DNA of 64,000 nt from Ornithinibacillus massiliensis (GTDB lineage: Bacteria; Bacillota; Bacilli; Bacillales; Amphibacillaceae): contig NZ_JAGXBY010000009.1 of assembly GCF_018310345.1 (NCBI RefSeq), positions 1-64,000 on the forward strand. Reading direction: 5' to 3'. Positions 34,614 through 43,639 of this stretch are shown in pieces. The notes beneath the pieces were generated by a model. The model was not told where the DNA came from, ran no database searches, and saw nothing but the letters and a program-made list of their open reading frames with translations. The number at the start of each line of letters is the position of its first letter. The stretch's first letter is position 1. The position numbers and the translations under genes were made by a program.

Positions 34614-34631
34614 TGAATGAGTATTCATTCA
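34614..34631. promoter_or_regulatory. FadR operator upstream of fadN
   Basis: TGAATGA-GTAT-TCATTCA is a perfect 7-4-7 inverted repeat matching the Bacillus FadR (TetR-family) operator. It lies 22 nt before the fadN ATG. FadR releases DNA on binding long-chain acyl-CoA, so it would repress fadNAE in the absence of fatty acids. Confidence 0.9.
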
Positions 34632-34652
34632 AATGTGATTGGGGGACAAAAT

Positions 34653-37052
34653 ATGAAGCGAACAATCAAGCGTGCTGCTGTCTTAGGCTCAGGTGTTATG
34701 GGGTCCGGAATTGCTGCTCACTTAGCCAATATTGGTATTCCAACTTTAATGCTTGATATAGTACCAAGAGCATTAACGAAGGAAGAAGAGCAAAAAGGAC
34801 TTACGCTGGAGAATAAGTCTGTGCGGAACCGAATAGCAGCTGAAAGTAAACAGGCGTTATTAAAACAAAAACCATCACCTATCACATCCAAATCAAGCTT
34901 AGACCTAATTGAAATCGGCAACATGGATGATGATATGGAAAAATTAAGCGATGTGGATTGGGTAATTGAAGTAGTAGTGGAAAGGCTTGATATTAAGAAG
35001 CAAGTATTTGAAAAGGTGGATCAGTATCGAAGGAAAGGCTCTATTGTTAGTTCTAATACGTCCGGAATATCTGTAGAAGGAATGGTAGAAGGACGTTCAG
35101 AAGATTTTCAAAAGCATTTTCTTGGTACACACTTCTTTAATCCACCAAGATATTTAAAGTTGCTAGAGGTGATTCCTACCCAATATACCGATCCAGAAGT
35201 ACTTCACTTTATGAAGCAATTTGGTGAAGATGTATTAGGAAAAGGTGTCGTAGAAGCTAAGGACACACCAAACTTTATTGCTAACCGAATTGGAACGTAT
35301 GGATTGTTAGTAACAGTGAGAGAAATGCTTAAAGGGTCTTATAGTGTAGGTGAAATAGACTCAATAACAGGACCGTTAATTGGACGACCTAAAAGTGCTA
35401 CATTCCGAACACTAGATGTAGTAGGATTAGATACTTTCGTACATGTTGCTCGTAATGTCTATGAGCAAGTAGAAGGTGCAGAGAAAGACGTATTTGATAT
35501 TCCAGAATTTATGTTAAAGATGCAAGAAAACGGTTGGTTAGGAGCTAAGCGTGGCCAAGGATTTTTCTTAAAGAAAAAAGCAAAAGATGGAAGTGTTATT
35601 TATGAGTTAAATCCTGAAACACTGGAATATGAAGAACGTAAGAAATTGAAAACTCCTGCTGTAGAACTGGCAAAGCAGGCAAAAGGATCTCGCAACAAAT
35701 TGAAAGCGCTTGTATCCGCAAAAGGTGACCGTGCCGGTGACTTGATTTGGAATATTTTAAAGCCGTCATTAATTTACTCCGCTGAGCTCGTAGGAGAGAT
35801 TGCCGATGATATTGTCGCAATTGATCAAGCGATGAAGTGGGGATTCGGATGGGAATTAGGACCATTTGAAGTTTGGGATGCGATCGGTTTACGATCTTCT
35901 GTCGAACGTATGAAGGAAGAAGGCGAAACCGTACCGAATTGGGTGTTAGAACTACTGGAGGCTGGAAATGATTCCTTCTATAAATATGATAATGGAAATG
36001 TTTATTACTTTGAAAAAGGTGAATATAAACAACAACAAATTAATCCAAAAGAAATTAACATTAAACGCTTAAAAGATGTTAATGGTGTCATAAAGAAAAA
36101 CTCAGGAGCAAGCTTAATTGATATCGGAGATGGTGTTGCTTTACTAGAATTCCATTCGAAAAGTAATGCAATTGGCTTTGATACAATTCAAATGGTAAAT
36201 TACGCAATTGAAGAAGTAAATAAAAACTATAAAGGTCTTGTCATTGGGAACCAAGGAAAGAACTTTAGTGTAGGTGCTAATTTAGCTTTAATGCTAATGG
36301 AAGCACAAGATGATAACTTCTTTGAGTTGGATATGGTTGTGAAAATGTTCCAGGACATGGGAACTACGATCAAGTATTCTAACAAGCCGGTAGTCGCAGC
36401 ACCATTTAATATGACGCTTGGTGGCGGGGCTGAAATTTCTCTACCAGCAGCAGCTCTTCAAGCATCAGCAGAAACCTATATTGGACTGGTGGAGTTTGGT
36501 GTCGGGTTAATCCCTGGTGGAGGAGGAACGAAGGAACTTTACTTAAAGCAGCTTCGTAATCTTCCAAAAGGTATTGATTTTGACTTAACGAAGGTTGCCA
36601 ATGATGTGTTTGAAAAAGTAGCGATGGCAAAAGTATCAACTTCAGCTGATGAAGCGAGGGAAATCGGCTTCTTAGACCGAAATGATCGAATTAGCGTTAA
36701 TCCAGATCATTTAATCTATGATGCAAAGCAACGTGTACTTGAATTAGCGAATGGCGGCTACCAGGCACCTAAACGTGAAAAAATTCCGGTTGTAGGGGAT
36801 GCGGGTTATGCTGCCATGGTACTAGGGGCTAAAACATTACAATTCGGTGGCTATGCATCTGAACATGATGTGAAGATTGCTGAAAGGTTAGCATATGTTT
36901 TATCCGGTGGAAGGATTAAAGAGGGGACATTAATTGATGAACAAGTAATGCTTGATTTAGAGCGTGAAGCATTCTTGAGCTTAATTGCAGAGCCGAAAAC
37001 ACAAGCACGTATGCAACACATGCTATTAAAAGGAAAACCATTAAGGAATTAG
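34653..37052 (+). CDS. fadN: 3-hydroxyacyl-CoA dehydrogenase / enoyl-CoA hydratase FadN
   Basis: A 799-residue bifunctional beta-oxidation enzyme. The N-terminal NAD-binding half begins AAVLGSGVMGSGIAAHLANIG (two parts) and contains the catalytic GTHFFNPPRYLKLLEVIP segment near 155-172. The C-terminal crotonase domain (from about 465) has NFSVGANLALM and the oxyanion-hole GGGAEISLPAAA. It hydrates enoyl-CoA and oxidises 3-hydroxyacyl-CoA. ATG 34653 follows GGGGGAC; an earlier ATG at 34617 lies within the FadR operator and is unlikely. First gene of fadN-fadA-fadE. Confidence 0.96.
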   Translation: MKRTIKRAAVLGSGVMGSGIAAHLANIGIPTLMLDIVPRALTKEEEQKGLTLENKSVRNRIAAESKQALLKQKPSPITSKSSLDLIEIGNMDDDMEKLSDVDWVIEVVVERLDIKKQVFEKVDQYRRKGSIVSSNTSGISVEGMVEGRSEDFQKHFLGTHFFNPPRYLKLLEVIPTQYTDPEVLHFMKQFGEDVLGKGVVEAKDTPNFIANRIGTYGLLVTVREMLKGSYSVGEIDSITGPLIGRPKSATFRTLDVVGLDTFVHVARNVYEQVEGAEKDVFDIPEFMLKMQENGWLGAKRGQGFFLKKKAKDGSVIYELNPETLEYEERKKLKTPAVELAKQAKGSRNKLKALVSAKGDRAGDLIWNILKPSLIYSAELVGEIADDIVAIDQAMKWGFGWELGPFEVWDAIGLRSSVERMKEEGETVPNWVLELLEAGNDSFYKYDNGNVYYFEKGEYKQQQINPKEINIKRLKDVNGVIKKNSGASLIDIGDGVALLEFHSKSNAIGFDTIQMVNYAIEEVNKNYKGLVIGNQGKNFSVGANLALMLMEAQDDNFFELDMVVKMFQDMGTTIKYSNKPVVAAPFNMTLGGGAEISLPAAALQASAETYIGLVEFGVGLIPGGGGTKELYLKQLRNLPKGIDFDLTKVANDVFEKVAMAKVSTSADEAREIGFLDRNDRISVNPDHLIYDAKQRVLELANGGYQAPKREKIPVVGDAGYAAMVLGAKTLQFGGYASEHDVKIAERLAYVLSGGRIKEGTLIDEQVMLDLEREAFLSLIAEPKTQARMQHMLLKGKPLRN

Positions 37053-37068
37053 ATAGGGGGAAGTTTGG

Positions 37069-38244
37069 ATGAGAGAGGCAGTTATAGTAGCAGGTGCTAG
37101 AACCCCTGTAGGAAAAGCGAAAAAAGGATCATTGAAGGATACACGGCCAGACGATTTAGCAGCATTAACGATTAAGGAGACATTGAAGCGTGCTGGCGGA
37201 TATGACGGAAATATTGACGATGTAATTATTGGCTGTGCGATTCCAGAGGCGGAGCAAGGAATGAACATGGCCCGGAATATTGCAGGGCTTGCTGGTTTAA
37301 AGCACGATGTACCAGGTATCACCATAAACCGTTATTGTTCTTCTGGATTACAAAGTATTGCTTATGCGTCAGAACGTATCATGCTTGGCGCTAGTGATAC
37401 GATTATCGCAGGTGGAGCGGAATCTATGAGTCTAGTGCCAATGCCAGGGCATGTCATTAAACCAAACCCTAGTCTAGTAGAAAGTGCACCAGGTTATTAC
37501 ATGGGAATGGGGCATACGGCAGAAGAAGTGGCTAATCGTTTTGGGATATCTCGTGAGGAACAGGATGCATTTGCGGTAGAAAGTCATAAGCGTGCAGCAA
37601 AAGCCCTAGAAGAAGGTAAGTTTAAGGATGAAATCGTTCCAGTTGAGGTGACAGAGCGCTTTATTGGAAAAAATAATAAGGTAGAAGAGAAATCTTTCTT
37701 ATTTGATACGGATGAAGGGGTAAGACCTGATACAACACTTGAAGTATTGGCTAAGCTACGTCCAGCATTCCATGTGAAGGGCACCGTTACTGCAGGAAAC
37801 TCTTCACAAATGAGTGATGGCGCAGCATCAGTACTTGTCATGGATAGGGAAAAGGCAGAAGCGGAAGGCTTAAATCCTTTAGTTAAATTCCGATCCTTCG
37901 CTGTTGCTGGTGTAGAACCGGAAATAATGGGGGTAGGACCAGTTAAAGCAATTCCAAGTGCTTTAGAAATAGCTGGGCTAAGCTTATCAGATGTTGGACT
38001 ATTCGAACTAAATGAGGCATTTGCGTCCCAATCTGTTCGGGTGATTCAAGCACTAAATTTAGATCCATCTATAGTAAATGTTAATGGTGGTGCTATTGCC
38101 CTAGGTCATCCATTAGGCATGACTGGAACCAAATTAACGTTAAGTCTAGCTTACGAAATGAAACGTCGCAATACCCAGTTTGGAGTAGTCACCATGTGTA
38201 TTGGTGGCGGAATGGGAGCTGCAGGAGTATTTGAATTATTGTAG
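37069..38244 (+). CDS. fadA: Acetyl-CoA C-acyltransferase (3-ketoacyl-CoA thiolase)
   Basis: A 391-residue thiolase that releases acetyl-CoA in the last beta-oxidation step. The nucleophile is Cys90 (NRYCSSGLQS), the His of NEAFA-SQSVR/GGAIALGHPLG and the second Cys in MCIGGGMGA are present. It starts 16 nt after fadN with TAGGGGGAAG as the ribosome binding site. FadN and FadA normally work as one complex. Confidence 0.96.
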   Translation: MREAVIVAGARTPVGKAKKGSLKDTRPDDLAALTIKETLKRAGGYDGNIDDVIIGCAIPEAEQGMNMARNIAGLAGLKHDVPGITINRYCSSGLQSIAYASERIMLGASDTIIAGGAESMSLVPMPGHVIKPNPSLVESAPGYYMGMGHTAEEVANRFGISREEQDAFAVESHKRAAKALEEGKFKDEIVPVEVTERFIGKNNKVEEKSFLFDTDEGVRPDTTLEVLAKLRPAFHVKGTVTAGNSSQMSDGAASVLVMDREKAEAEGLNPLVKFRSFAVAGVEPEIMGVGPVKAIPSALEIAGLSLSDVGLFELNEAFASQSVRVIQALNLDPSIVNVNGGAIALGHPLGMTGTKLTLSLAYEMKRRNTQFGVVTMCIGGGMGAAGVFELL

Positions 38245-38436
38245 GTTGGTAGATTTTTGGCAAAGCAGTAGTAATATATTTTTCTAATTCACATAGATTC
38301 GATTCCTGCAGGGAAAGACATTAGTCCTCCCAGCAGTATGTAAGCACTCGATGGAACAAGTATATTTAATAATTTTTGTTCAGAGCAAAGAATATTTATT
38401 CCATTTAGAAACTATATCCAAGAGAGGATGTTAAAA

Positions 38437-40221
38437 ATGAGTGAAACAAAAGAGAAATTATTTAAAGGTGGATCCTTCTTAATTGAAGACTTAACTGGCG
38501 AGGACATTATCACGCCAGAAGATTTCACAGACGAACATAAGATGATTGCCAAAACAACAGAAGACTTCGTAGCGGGTGAAGTATTACCACTAGTAGAAAA
38601 GTTAGAAAACCACGAATTCGAACACTCAGTAGAACTATTGAAAAAAGCAGGGGAATTAGGACTACTAGGTGCTGATGTGCCAGAGGAATATGGTGGCCTA
38701 GCCCTTGATAAAATCAGTTCTTCTTTAATCACAGAAAAATTTTCACGAGCAGGTGGATTTTCCATCACGCACGGAGCACATGTAGGAATTGGTTCTCTCC
38801 CTATCGTGTTCTTTGGAAACGAACAACAAAAAGCTAAATATTTACCAAAACTTGCGACAGGGGAACTGATTGCAGCTTACGCGTTAACTGAACCAGGCTC
38901 AGGTTCTGACGCATTAGGTGCCAAAACAACAGCTACATTAAACGAAGCAGGGACCCACTATATTTTAAATGGAGAAAAACAGTGGATTACGAACTCCGCT
39001 TTTGCTGATGTATTTGTTGTGTATGCGAAAATCGATGGCGAGCATTTTACTGCATTTATTGTTGAACGGGAATTCCCAGGTGTCTCTACTGGACCAGAAG
39101 AGAAGAAAATGGGCATTAAATCATCTTCCACACGTACTTTGATTTTAGAGGATGCGGAAGTACCGGTAGAGAACCTCCTTGGTGAAAAAGGTCGCGGTCA
39201 TATTATCGCATTTAATATCTTGAATGTTGGACGTTATAAACTAGCAATTGGTGGTGTTGGGGGAGCGAAACGTGCTTTAGAGGTGGCTACCCAATACGTA
39301 AATCAACGTAAGCAATTTAATACACCGATTTCACAATTCACACTTACACAAGAAAAACTGGCAACGATTGCTTCGGAAATCTATGCTAACGAAAGTGCGG
39401 TGTATCGTACAGTTGGCTTGTTCGAGCAACGCATGGGGGCATTAACAGAAGAACAATTAAAAGATGGTCGTGAAATTGCTCGTGCAATTGCAGAATATCA
39501 AATCGAGTGCTCAATGAACAAATATACGGCTACGGAACTATTAGACCATGCTGCAGATGAAGCAGTCCAAATGCATGGTGGATATGGCTTTATGCAGGAA
39601 TACGAAGTAGAGCGTATCTATCGTGATTCTCGTATCAACCGAATTTTCGAAGGTACGAACGAGATCAACCGCCTACTTGTTCCAGGTACACTGCTCAAGA
39701 AAGCAATGAAAGGTGAATTACCTCTATTCCAAAAAGCGATGAGCTTACAAGAGGAATTAATGATGCTAATGCCAGAAGAGCCAGGTACAGAACCATTAGA
39801 ACAGGAAAAGTATTTATTAAAGAATGCTAAGAAAATCGTCTTACTTGGTGCTGGTTTAGCTGCACAAAAATACATGCAAAAAATCGAAAAAGAACAAGAA
39901 ATCCTTGTGAACTTAGCTGATATGGTCGCTGAAGTGTACAATATGGAGAGCGCAATTCTTCGCACTGAAAAAGCGATTAATGCTACTGGAGTGGAAAAGA
40001 ATAAACAGAAACTACTTTATACTCAAGTATATGTTCAAGAGGCATTCAACCGTATCGAAGCAGATGCCAAGGAAACTTTAATTGCGGTGGAGGAAGGGGA
40101 TACATTACGTATGATGCTTTCATCCTTACGTAAGCTAACCCGCCACACACCTACAAATGTCATTGCCAAGAAACGTGAAATTGCAGCAAGCATTATTGAA
40201 GCTGAAAAATATACATTGTAA
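38437..40221 (+). CDS. fadE: Acyl-CoA dehydrogenase
   Basis: A 594-residue FAD-dependent acyl-CoA dehydrogenase, the first step of beta-oxidation. Signatures: AYALTEPGSGSDA (about 140-152), QWITNSAFADVFVVYAKI, the arginine-rich RKQFNTPI segment and MHGGYGFMQEYEVERIYRDSRI (in parts). The extra C-terminal helical domain of about 170 residues is typical of the YusJ-type long enzyme. ATG 38437 follows GAGAGG. The 190-nt gap after fadA has no visible FadR box. A terminator follows the stop. Confidence 0.95.
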   Translation: MSETKEKLFKGGSFLIEDLTGEDIITPEDFTDEHKMIAKTTEDFVAGEVLPLVEKLENHEFEHSVELLKKAGELGLLGADVPEEYGGLALDKISSSLITEKFSRAGGFSITHGAHVGIGSLPIVFFGNEQQKAKYLPKLATGELIAAYALTEPGSGSDALGAKTTATLNEAGTHYILNGEKQWITNSAFADVFVVYAKIDGEHFTAFIVEREFPGVSTGPEEKKMGIKSSSTRTLILEDAEVPVENLLGEKGRGHIIAFNILNVGRYKLAIGGVGGAKRALEVATQYVNQRKQFNTPISQFTLTQEKLATIASEIYANESAVYRTVGLFEQRMGALTEEQLKDGREIARAIAEYQIECSMNKYTATELLDHAADEAVQMHGGYGFMQEYEVERIYRDSRINRIFEGTNEINRLLVPGTLLKKAMKGELPLFQKAMSLQEELMMLMPEEPGTEPLEQEKYLLKNAKKIVLLGAGLAAQKYMQKIEKEQEILVNLADMVAEVYNMESAILRTEKAINATGVEKNKQKLLYTQVYVQEAFNRIEADAKETLIAVEEGDTLRMMLSSLRKLTRHTPTNVIAKKREIAASIIEAEKYTL

Positions 40222-40258
40222 ATTTCGCTAGGATTAACCGTTAGTTAAATAGTACCGA

Positions 40259-40293
40259 ATGAAAAGCAACCCTATATCGGGGTTGCTTTTCAT
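40259..40293 (+). terminator. Terminator of fadNAE
   Basis: GAAAAGCAACCC pairs with GGGGTTGCTTTTC around a 6-nt loop. The stem's A/T side gives the T-run. Array 4 begins about 45 nt later. Confidence 0.8.
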
Positions 40294-40335
40294 TAAGTAT
40301 GGGGTTTACTGTGATAGGGAGTATATATGTGGAGG

Positions 40336-40562
40336 TTGGTCGCATCTATTTGTGGATGGGGAGCATATGATTGAGAAAGGGTCGTATCTACAAAAGGAAC
40401 GGTCACATGTAAGTGAAGAAAGGTCGCATCTAGCTGTGAAAAGGGAGTATGAGATTGAGAAAGGGTCGTATCTACAAGAGGAATGGTCGCATGTAATCGA
40501 AGAAAGGGCACATCTACCAGTGAAAAGGGAGCATGAGATCGAGAAAATGGCGCATCTACAAA
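40336..40562. repeat. Array 4: 21-bp tandem array of GTCGCATCTA-like motifs (11 units)
   Basis: The core NCAT/GTAT recurs at 40342, 40363, 40384, 40405, 40426, 40447, 40468, 40489, 40510, 40531 and 40552, an exact 21-bp period throughout. Variants are GGTCGCATCT, GGTCGTATCT, GGTCACATGT and GGAGCATGAG. Every fourth unit is most similar, giving an 84-bp superperiod. Because 21 is divisible by three, frames stay open on both strands (heptapeptides such as SHLAVKR and EHEIEKM). The only plus-strand ATG lies inside the fadE terminator without a ribosome binding site, so I read it as non-coding. Confidence 0.88.
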
Positions 40563-40798
40563 TGAATTAGATAGATGCCCCGCAGCAATGTCGAACTTAT
40601 TAACTGTATTTTTAGGATAACCCATATTTTTCACCTAAGAGGCTTCTTTTTTAAATGCCGTTTACTTTATTATAATAGTAGGGCTATTGCAAGGTAATCA
40701 ATGGACTGATTGATATGAATTTGGTTGAAGAAATCTATTAGGAATGGAAAAATTAGATAACCATTCCTTCGTTTTATAACGTAAATGGGGTGGAAATG

Positions 40799-41569
40799 AT
40801 GGATAATCAATTAAAAAAAGAGATTGAAGCAGTCGTGGGTAAATTGAATAGCATTACCCTTTTACCCAACCAAGGGTGTACGTCTAGTGTGCAGCAGATT
40901 ACTACGGGACGTAATAAATTTCTATTGAAGACGTCTTATAAAGAGAAGTATAGAGAATGGTTAAAGAGCGAGGCGGAGGTTTTAAAAAAGCTAGCAAGCC
41001 ATACGGAAATCCCAGTTCCTACATATTATGGGAATATAGAAGAAGCAGATAGAAGCCATTTGATCATGTCGTTTGAGGCTGGAATGACCTTAACTTCGGC
41101 ATTGAAAATTGCCGATACTACAACAGAAAAGAAGGCATTAATGAAGGGTTCTGGAGAATTGCTACAGAAGCTTCATGAAACCAAACCAATAGATTTATTT
41201 AACCATCGGGGGGATTGGTTGGATAATCAGTTAGTAATGGCCGATAGATATTTGGAAATGGGGGAGGCAGATGGGAATGCAGCACTCCTTAATAAGCTTA
41301 AATCTACCAAACCAATACCAGTAAACCAAACCATCATCCATGGAGATTGTACTGCAGACAATGTATTAGTTGTAGATGGAAAAGTGCAGATGTTTATTGA
41401 CGTGGCAGGGATGACGATAGGAGATCCCCGCTATGATGAGTCCTTAGCGATTAGTCGATTTATCGATAACGAAGTCCTTATAAAGTCCTTTTATGAAGGA
41501 TACACACGGTATAAAGTTTCGAAGGAAGAATATTCCTATTTTGATGAAGGGCTCTATGAGTTTTTTTAG
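40799..41569 (+). CDS. APH-family aminoglycoside phosphotransferase-like protein
   Basis: A 256-residue protein-kinase-like phosphotransferase. Lys44 (KFLLKTS) is the ATP-binding lysine, IIHGDCTADNVLV at 179-191 carries the catalytic Asp183 and Asn188 of the Brenner motif, and FIDVAG at 199-204 supplies the metal-binding Asp201. Fold and length match APH(3')-type kinases, ending in the usual acidic FF tail. Many such chromosomal proteins phosphorylate small metabolites, so resistance should not be assumed. GGGGTGG precedes ATG 40799; GTG 40790 overlaps that site. Confidence 0.85.
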   Translation: MDNQLKKEIEAVVGKLNSITLLPNQGCTSSVQQITTGRNKFLLKTSYKEKYREWLKSEAEVLKKLASHTEIPVPTYYGNIEEADRSHLIMSFEAGMTLTSALKIADTTTEKKALMKGSGELLQKLHETKPIDLFNHRGDWLDNQLVMADRYLEMGEADGNAALLNKLKSTKPIPVNQTIIHGDCTADNVLVVDGKVQMFIDVAGMTIGDPRYDESLAISRFIDNEVLIKSFYEGYTRYKVSKEEYSYFDEGLYEFF

Positions 41570-41880
41570 CCGGGGTATTTTGAGATGGAATGGACAAACT
41601 AAGTAGAACTTATGATATATAAATTTATTCATAGATAGGTTATATGAGATGCCTGGCAATTCACTGAGGGGATCATTAATATACATGTATCGAAATAATT
41701 GAAATCTTGGAGAGGTTGATACCAAGCGTTTTTATAACTAGAAGGTTTCCCTATCCTTGCTATGCATCCAATCAGAACTATGTAGTTATCTTGTTACATA
41801 TCATCTAATCACAACCTAATCTATTAATTAATTCTCTCTACTTATAATTCCTTCTCATACATGGTAAAATATCCGTAGAA
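41570..41880. other. Intergenic region without gene
   Basis: About 310 nt between the APH-like gene and yusI. No frame with a ribosome binding site, no clear hairpin and no repeat relationship to the arrays was seen. Confidence 0.5.
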
Positions 41881-41894
41881 AAGGAGGAGCTATA

Positions 41895-42257
41895 ATGGCA
41901 TTAACATTTTATTGGTATCCGAATTGTGGAACTTGTAAAAAAGCGAAGAAATGGTTTGATGAGCATAACGTAGTATATAACAGCATACATATTGTGGAAG
42001 AAACACCTTCTAAGGAAGAGATTCTAGAGTTAATTGAAAATAGCGAACTTCCTGCGAAGAAGTTCTTTAATACAAGCGGGAAAAAGTATCGTGAATTAAA
42101 TATAAAAGAAAAAATTCAAGATGCATCTACAGAAGATATGGCAGAGATTCTTGCTTCTGATGGTATGTTAATTAAGCGGCCTATTGTAACAGATGGTAAC
42201 ACTGTAACAGTTGGCTTTAAGGAAAAAGAGTTTCAAGCGAAATGGGCTAATCAATAA
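41895..42257 (+). CDS. yusI: ArsC/Spx-family protein YusI
   Basis: A 120-residue thioredoxin-fold protein of the ArsC/Spx/MgsR group. NCGTCKKAKKWFDEH at about 9-23 gives the CxxC redox motif, and KRPIVTDG near 94-101 is the family's C-terminal signature. Spx relatives bind RNA polymerase and ArsC relatives reduce arsenate; neither activity can be assigned from sequence. The start ATG has AGGAGGAG. Position between fadE and gcvH is the same as yusI in B. subtilis. Confidence 0.88.
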   Translation: MALTFYWYPNCGTCKKAKKWFDEHNVVYNSIHIVEETPSKEEILELIENSELPAKKFFNTSGKKYRELNIKEKIQDASTEDMAEILASDGMLIKRPIVTDGNTVTVGFKEKEFQAKWANQ

Positions 42258-42322
42258 TACTAGCATAAATCTATAATAGATTGTATAGTTAATGTACAAC
42301 CAATTATTCGGAGGGATTTTAC

Positions 42323-42706
42323 GTGAGCTTACCAAACGACTTATTATATTCAAAAGAACACGAATGGGTAAAAAAAGAAGGTAAAACTGTTCGTGTAGGG
42401 ATAACAGACTTCGCACAGGACGAATTAGGAGATATCGTATTTGTTGAGCTTCCAGAGGTTGGAGATGAGATACAAGTTGATGAGCCTTTTGGTAGCGTTG
42501 AGTCTGTAAAGACAGTGTCTGAATTATATGCGCCTATTAGTGGAAAAATTGTCGAAGTAAATACAGATTTAGAGGATAGCCCTGAGCTTGTAAACGAAGC
42601 TCCATATGAAGGTGCCTGGATGATTGTCATCGAGCCTAGTGATGAATCTGAACTAGAAAATCTACTTTCGCCTGAGGCATATAAAGAACTAATCGAACAA
42701 GAATAA
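42323..42706 (+). CDS. gcvH: Glycine cleavage system H protein
   Basis: A 127-residue lipoyl carrier. The lipoylated lysine is in GSVESVKTVSELYAPISGKI (about residue 63). H protein shuttles the aminomethyl group in glycine cleavage and, in Bacillus, is the relay for lipoate to other enzymes. GTG 42323 has GGAGGGAT upstream. No other gcv gene is nearby, as in B. subtilis. A terminator follows. Confidence 0.97.
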   Translation: MSLPNDLLYSKEHEWVKKEGKTVRVGITDFAQDELGDIVFVELPEVGDEIQVDEPFGSVESVKTVSELYAPISGKIVEVNTDLEDSPELVNEAPYEGAWMIVIEPSDESELENLLSPEAYKELIEQE

Positions 42707-42721
42707 TATGTTAAACATCTA

Positions 42722-42766
42722 AGAACTGACTTTTTTCCAAGCTTTACGGAAAAGAGTCAGTTTTCA
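42722..42766 (+). terminator. Terminator after gcvH
   Basis: AACTGACTTTTTTCC pairs with GGAAAAGAGTCAGTT around an 8-nt loop, ending in TTTC. Beyond it GGCGTC (about 42788) and GACGCC (about 42831) form a further inverted repeat before yusF. Confidence 0.75.
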
Positions 42767-42867
42767 TTTCAAAAATATCCAGCTCTAGGCGTCAGTCCCT
42801 ATTGAGAATATGTTCACCTGTTTGTGTTTGGACGCCTTACGCTCTAATCATATGAGGGGGATCTATC

Positions 42868-43224
42868 ATGATTTCACATCAAACTGAACGTGTTATAATT
42901 GTTGAGGGTTTAACGGATAAAAGGCAACTTGAGAAAGTTATCAATGACCAGATTACAATTATTTGTACGAATGGAACGTTTGATATAGAACGTTTTGATG
43001 AAATGCTAGAAACCTATCAGTTGGATGAAAAGGATGTTTATATCTTTGTTGATGAAGACAAATCTGGGATGAAGCTTCGGAAACAACTTTCCCTTGAGTT
43101 ACCACATGCAGAGCATATTTATGTTAGTAGTGAGTATCGAGAAGTAGCTGCTACCCCAGAACGAATTTTAGCAATGCTTCTACTTGGTAAGCAAATTGCT
43201 GTTAATCCCCATTATTTAGTCTAG
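42868..43224 (+). CDS. Toprim-domain protein (YusF-like)
   Basis: A 118-residue single-domain Toprim protein. The catalytic Glu is in IIVEGLTDKRQL (residues 10-21) and the DxD motif is VDEDKSG (about 62-68). Single Toprim proteins of the small-primase/RNase M5-like type act on nucleic acids, but YusF-type function is unestablished. ATG follows GAGGGGGAT. It is followed after 19 nt by the thioredoxin-like gene, as yusF-yusE in B. subtilis. Confidence 0.85.
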   Translation: MISHQTERVIIVEGLTDKRQLEKVINDQITIICTNGTFDIERFDEMLETYQLDEKDVYIFVDEDKSGMKLRKQLSLELPHAEHIYVSSEYREVAATPERILAMLLLGKQIAVNPHYLV

Positions 43225-43243
43225 CTTTCAAGTAGGTGATAAA

Positions 43244-43561
43244 TTGAACGAGATTTCCAAAGAAGTTCTTGAACAACAAGAATATTTACTGTATATATAT
43301 ACCCCTTTTTGTGGTACTTGCCACATAGCCAGGACAATGTTAGATAAGATAGAAGCGGTGCATCAGGAGAACATATTTTATGAAATGAATGCCTCTTTGT
43401 ATCCTGATTTCATGCAAGACAATAAAATCGAAAGTGTTCCTTGTCTTGTCATAAAAAAGGGTCATGATATTAAAGAAAAAATCTATGCATTTCAATCCAC
43501 TGGGAATATATATCGTTACCTTTTAGAATATCAACCAGAATTATTTCGAGATAAAAAATAA
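43244..43561 (+). CDS. Thioredoxin-like protein (YusE-like)
   Basis: A 105-residue thioredoxin-fold protein. The active-site motif is TPFCGTCHIAR (about 20-30), a CGTC rather than the CGPC of classic thioredoxin, and the cis-proline is in IESVPCLVI (about 64-72). Probably a cytoplasmic thiol oxidoreductase of narrow function. TTG start with AGGTGAT. Cotranscribed with the Toprim gene. Confidence 0.87.
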   Translation: MNEISKEVLEQQEYLLYIYTPFCGTCHIARTMLDKIEAVHQENIFYEMNASLYPDFMQDNKIESVPCLVIKKGHDIKEKIYAFQSTGNIYRYLLEYQPELFRDKK

Positions 43562-43580
43562 ATTGTATTGCATTTTTTTA

Positions 43581-43609
43581 TTGACACGTCTATATACTGA
43601 TGATATAGT
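43581..43609 (+). promoter_or_regulatory. Promoter of metNPQ
   Basis: TTGACA (43581-43586), a 17-nt spacer and TATAGT (43604-43609) lie just upstream of the SAM riboswitch. Confidence 0.75.
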
Positions 43610-43639
43610 AAATTCTGTTGAAAAATTGAATAATGTAAA

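Noticed and set aside
40259..40570. 103-codon plus-strand frame and 113-codon minus-strand frame with heptapeptide repeats
   Set aside because: Both come from an exact 21-bp tandem repeat that keeps frames open; no ribosome binding site, and the plus-strand ATG is in the fadE terminator.
40799..41569. Aminoglycoside resistance gene
   Set aside because: The kinase motifs fit the APH fold, but the chromosomal context and the breadth of the family do not support calling resistance.
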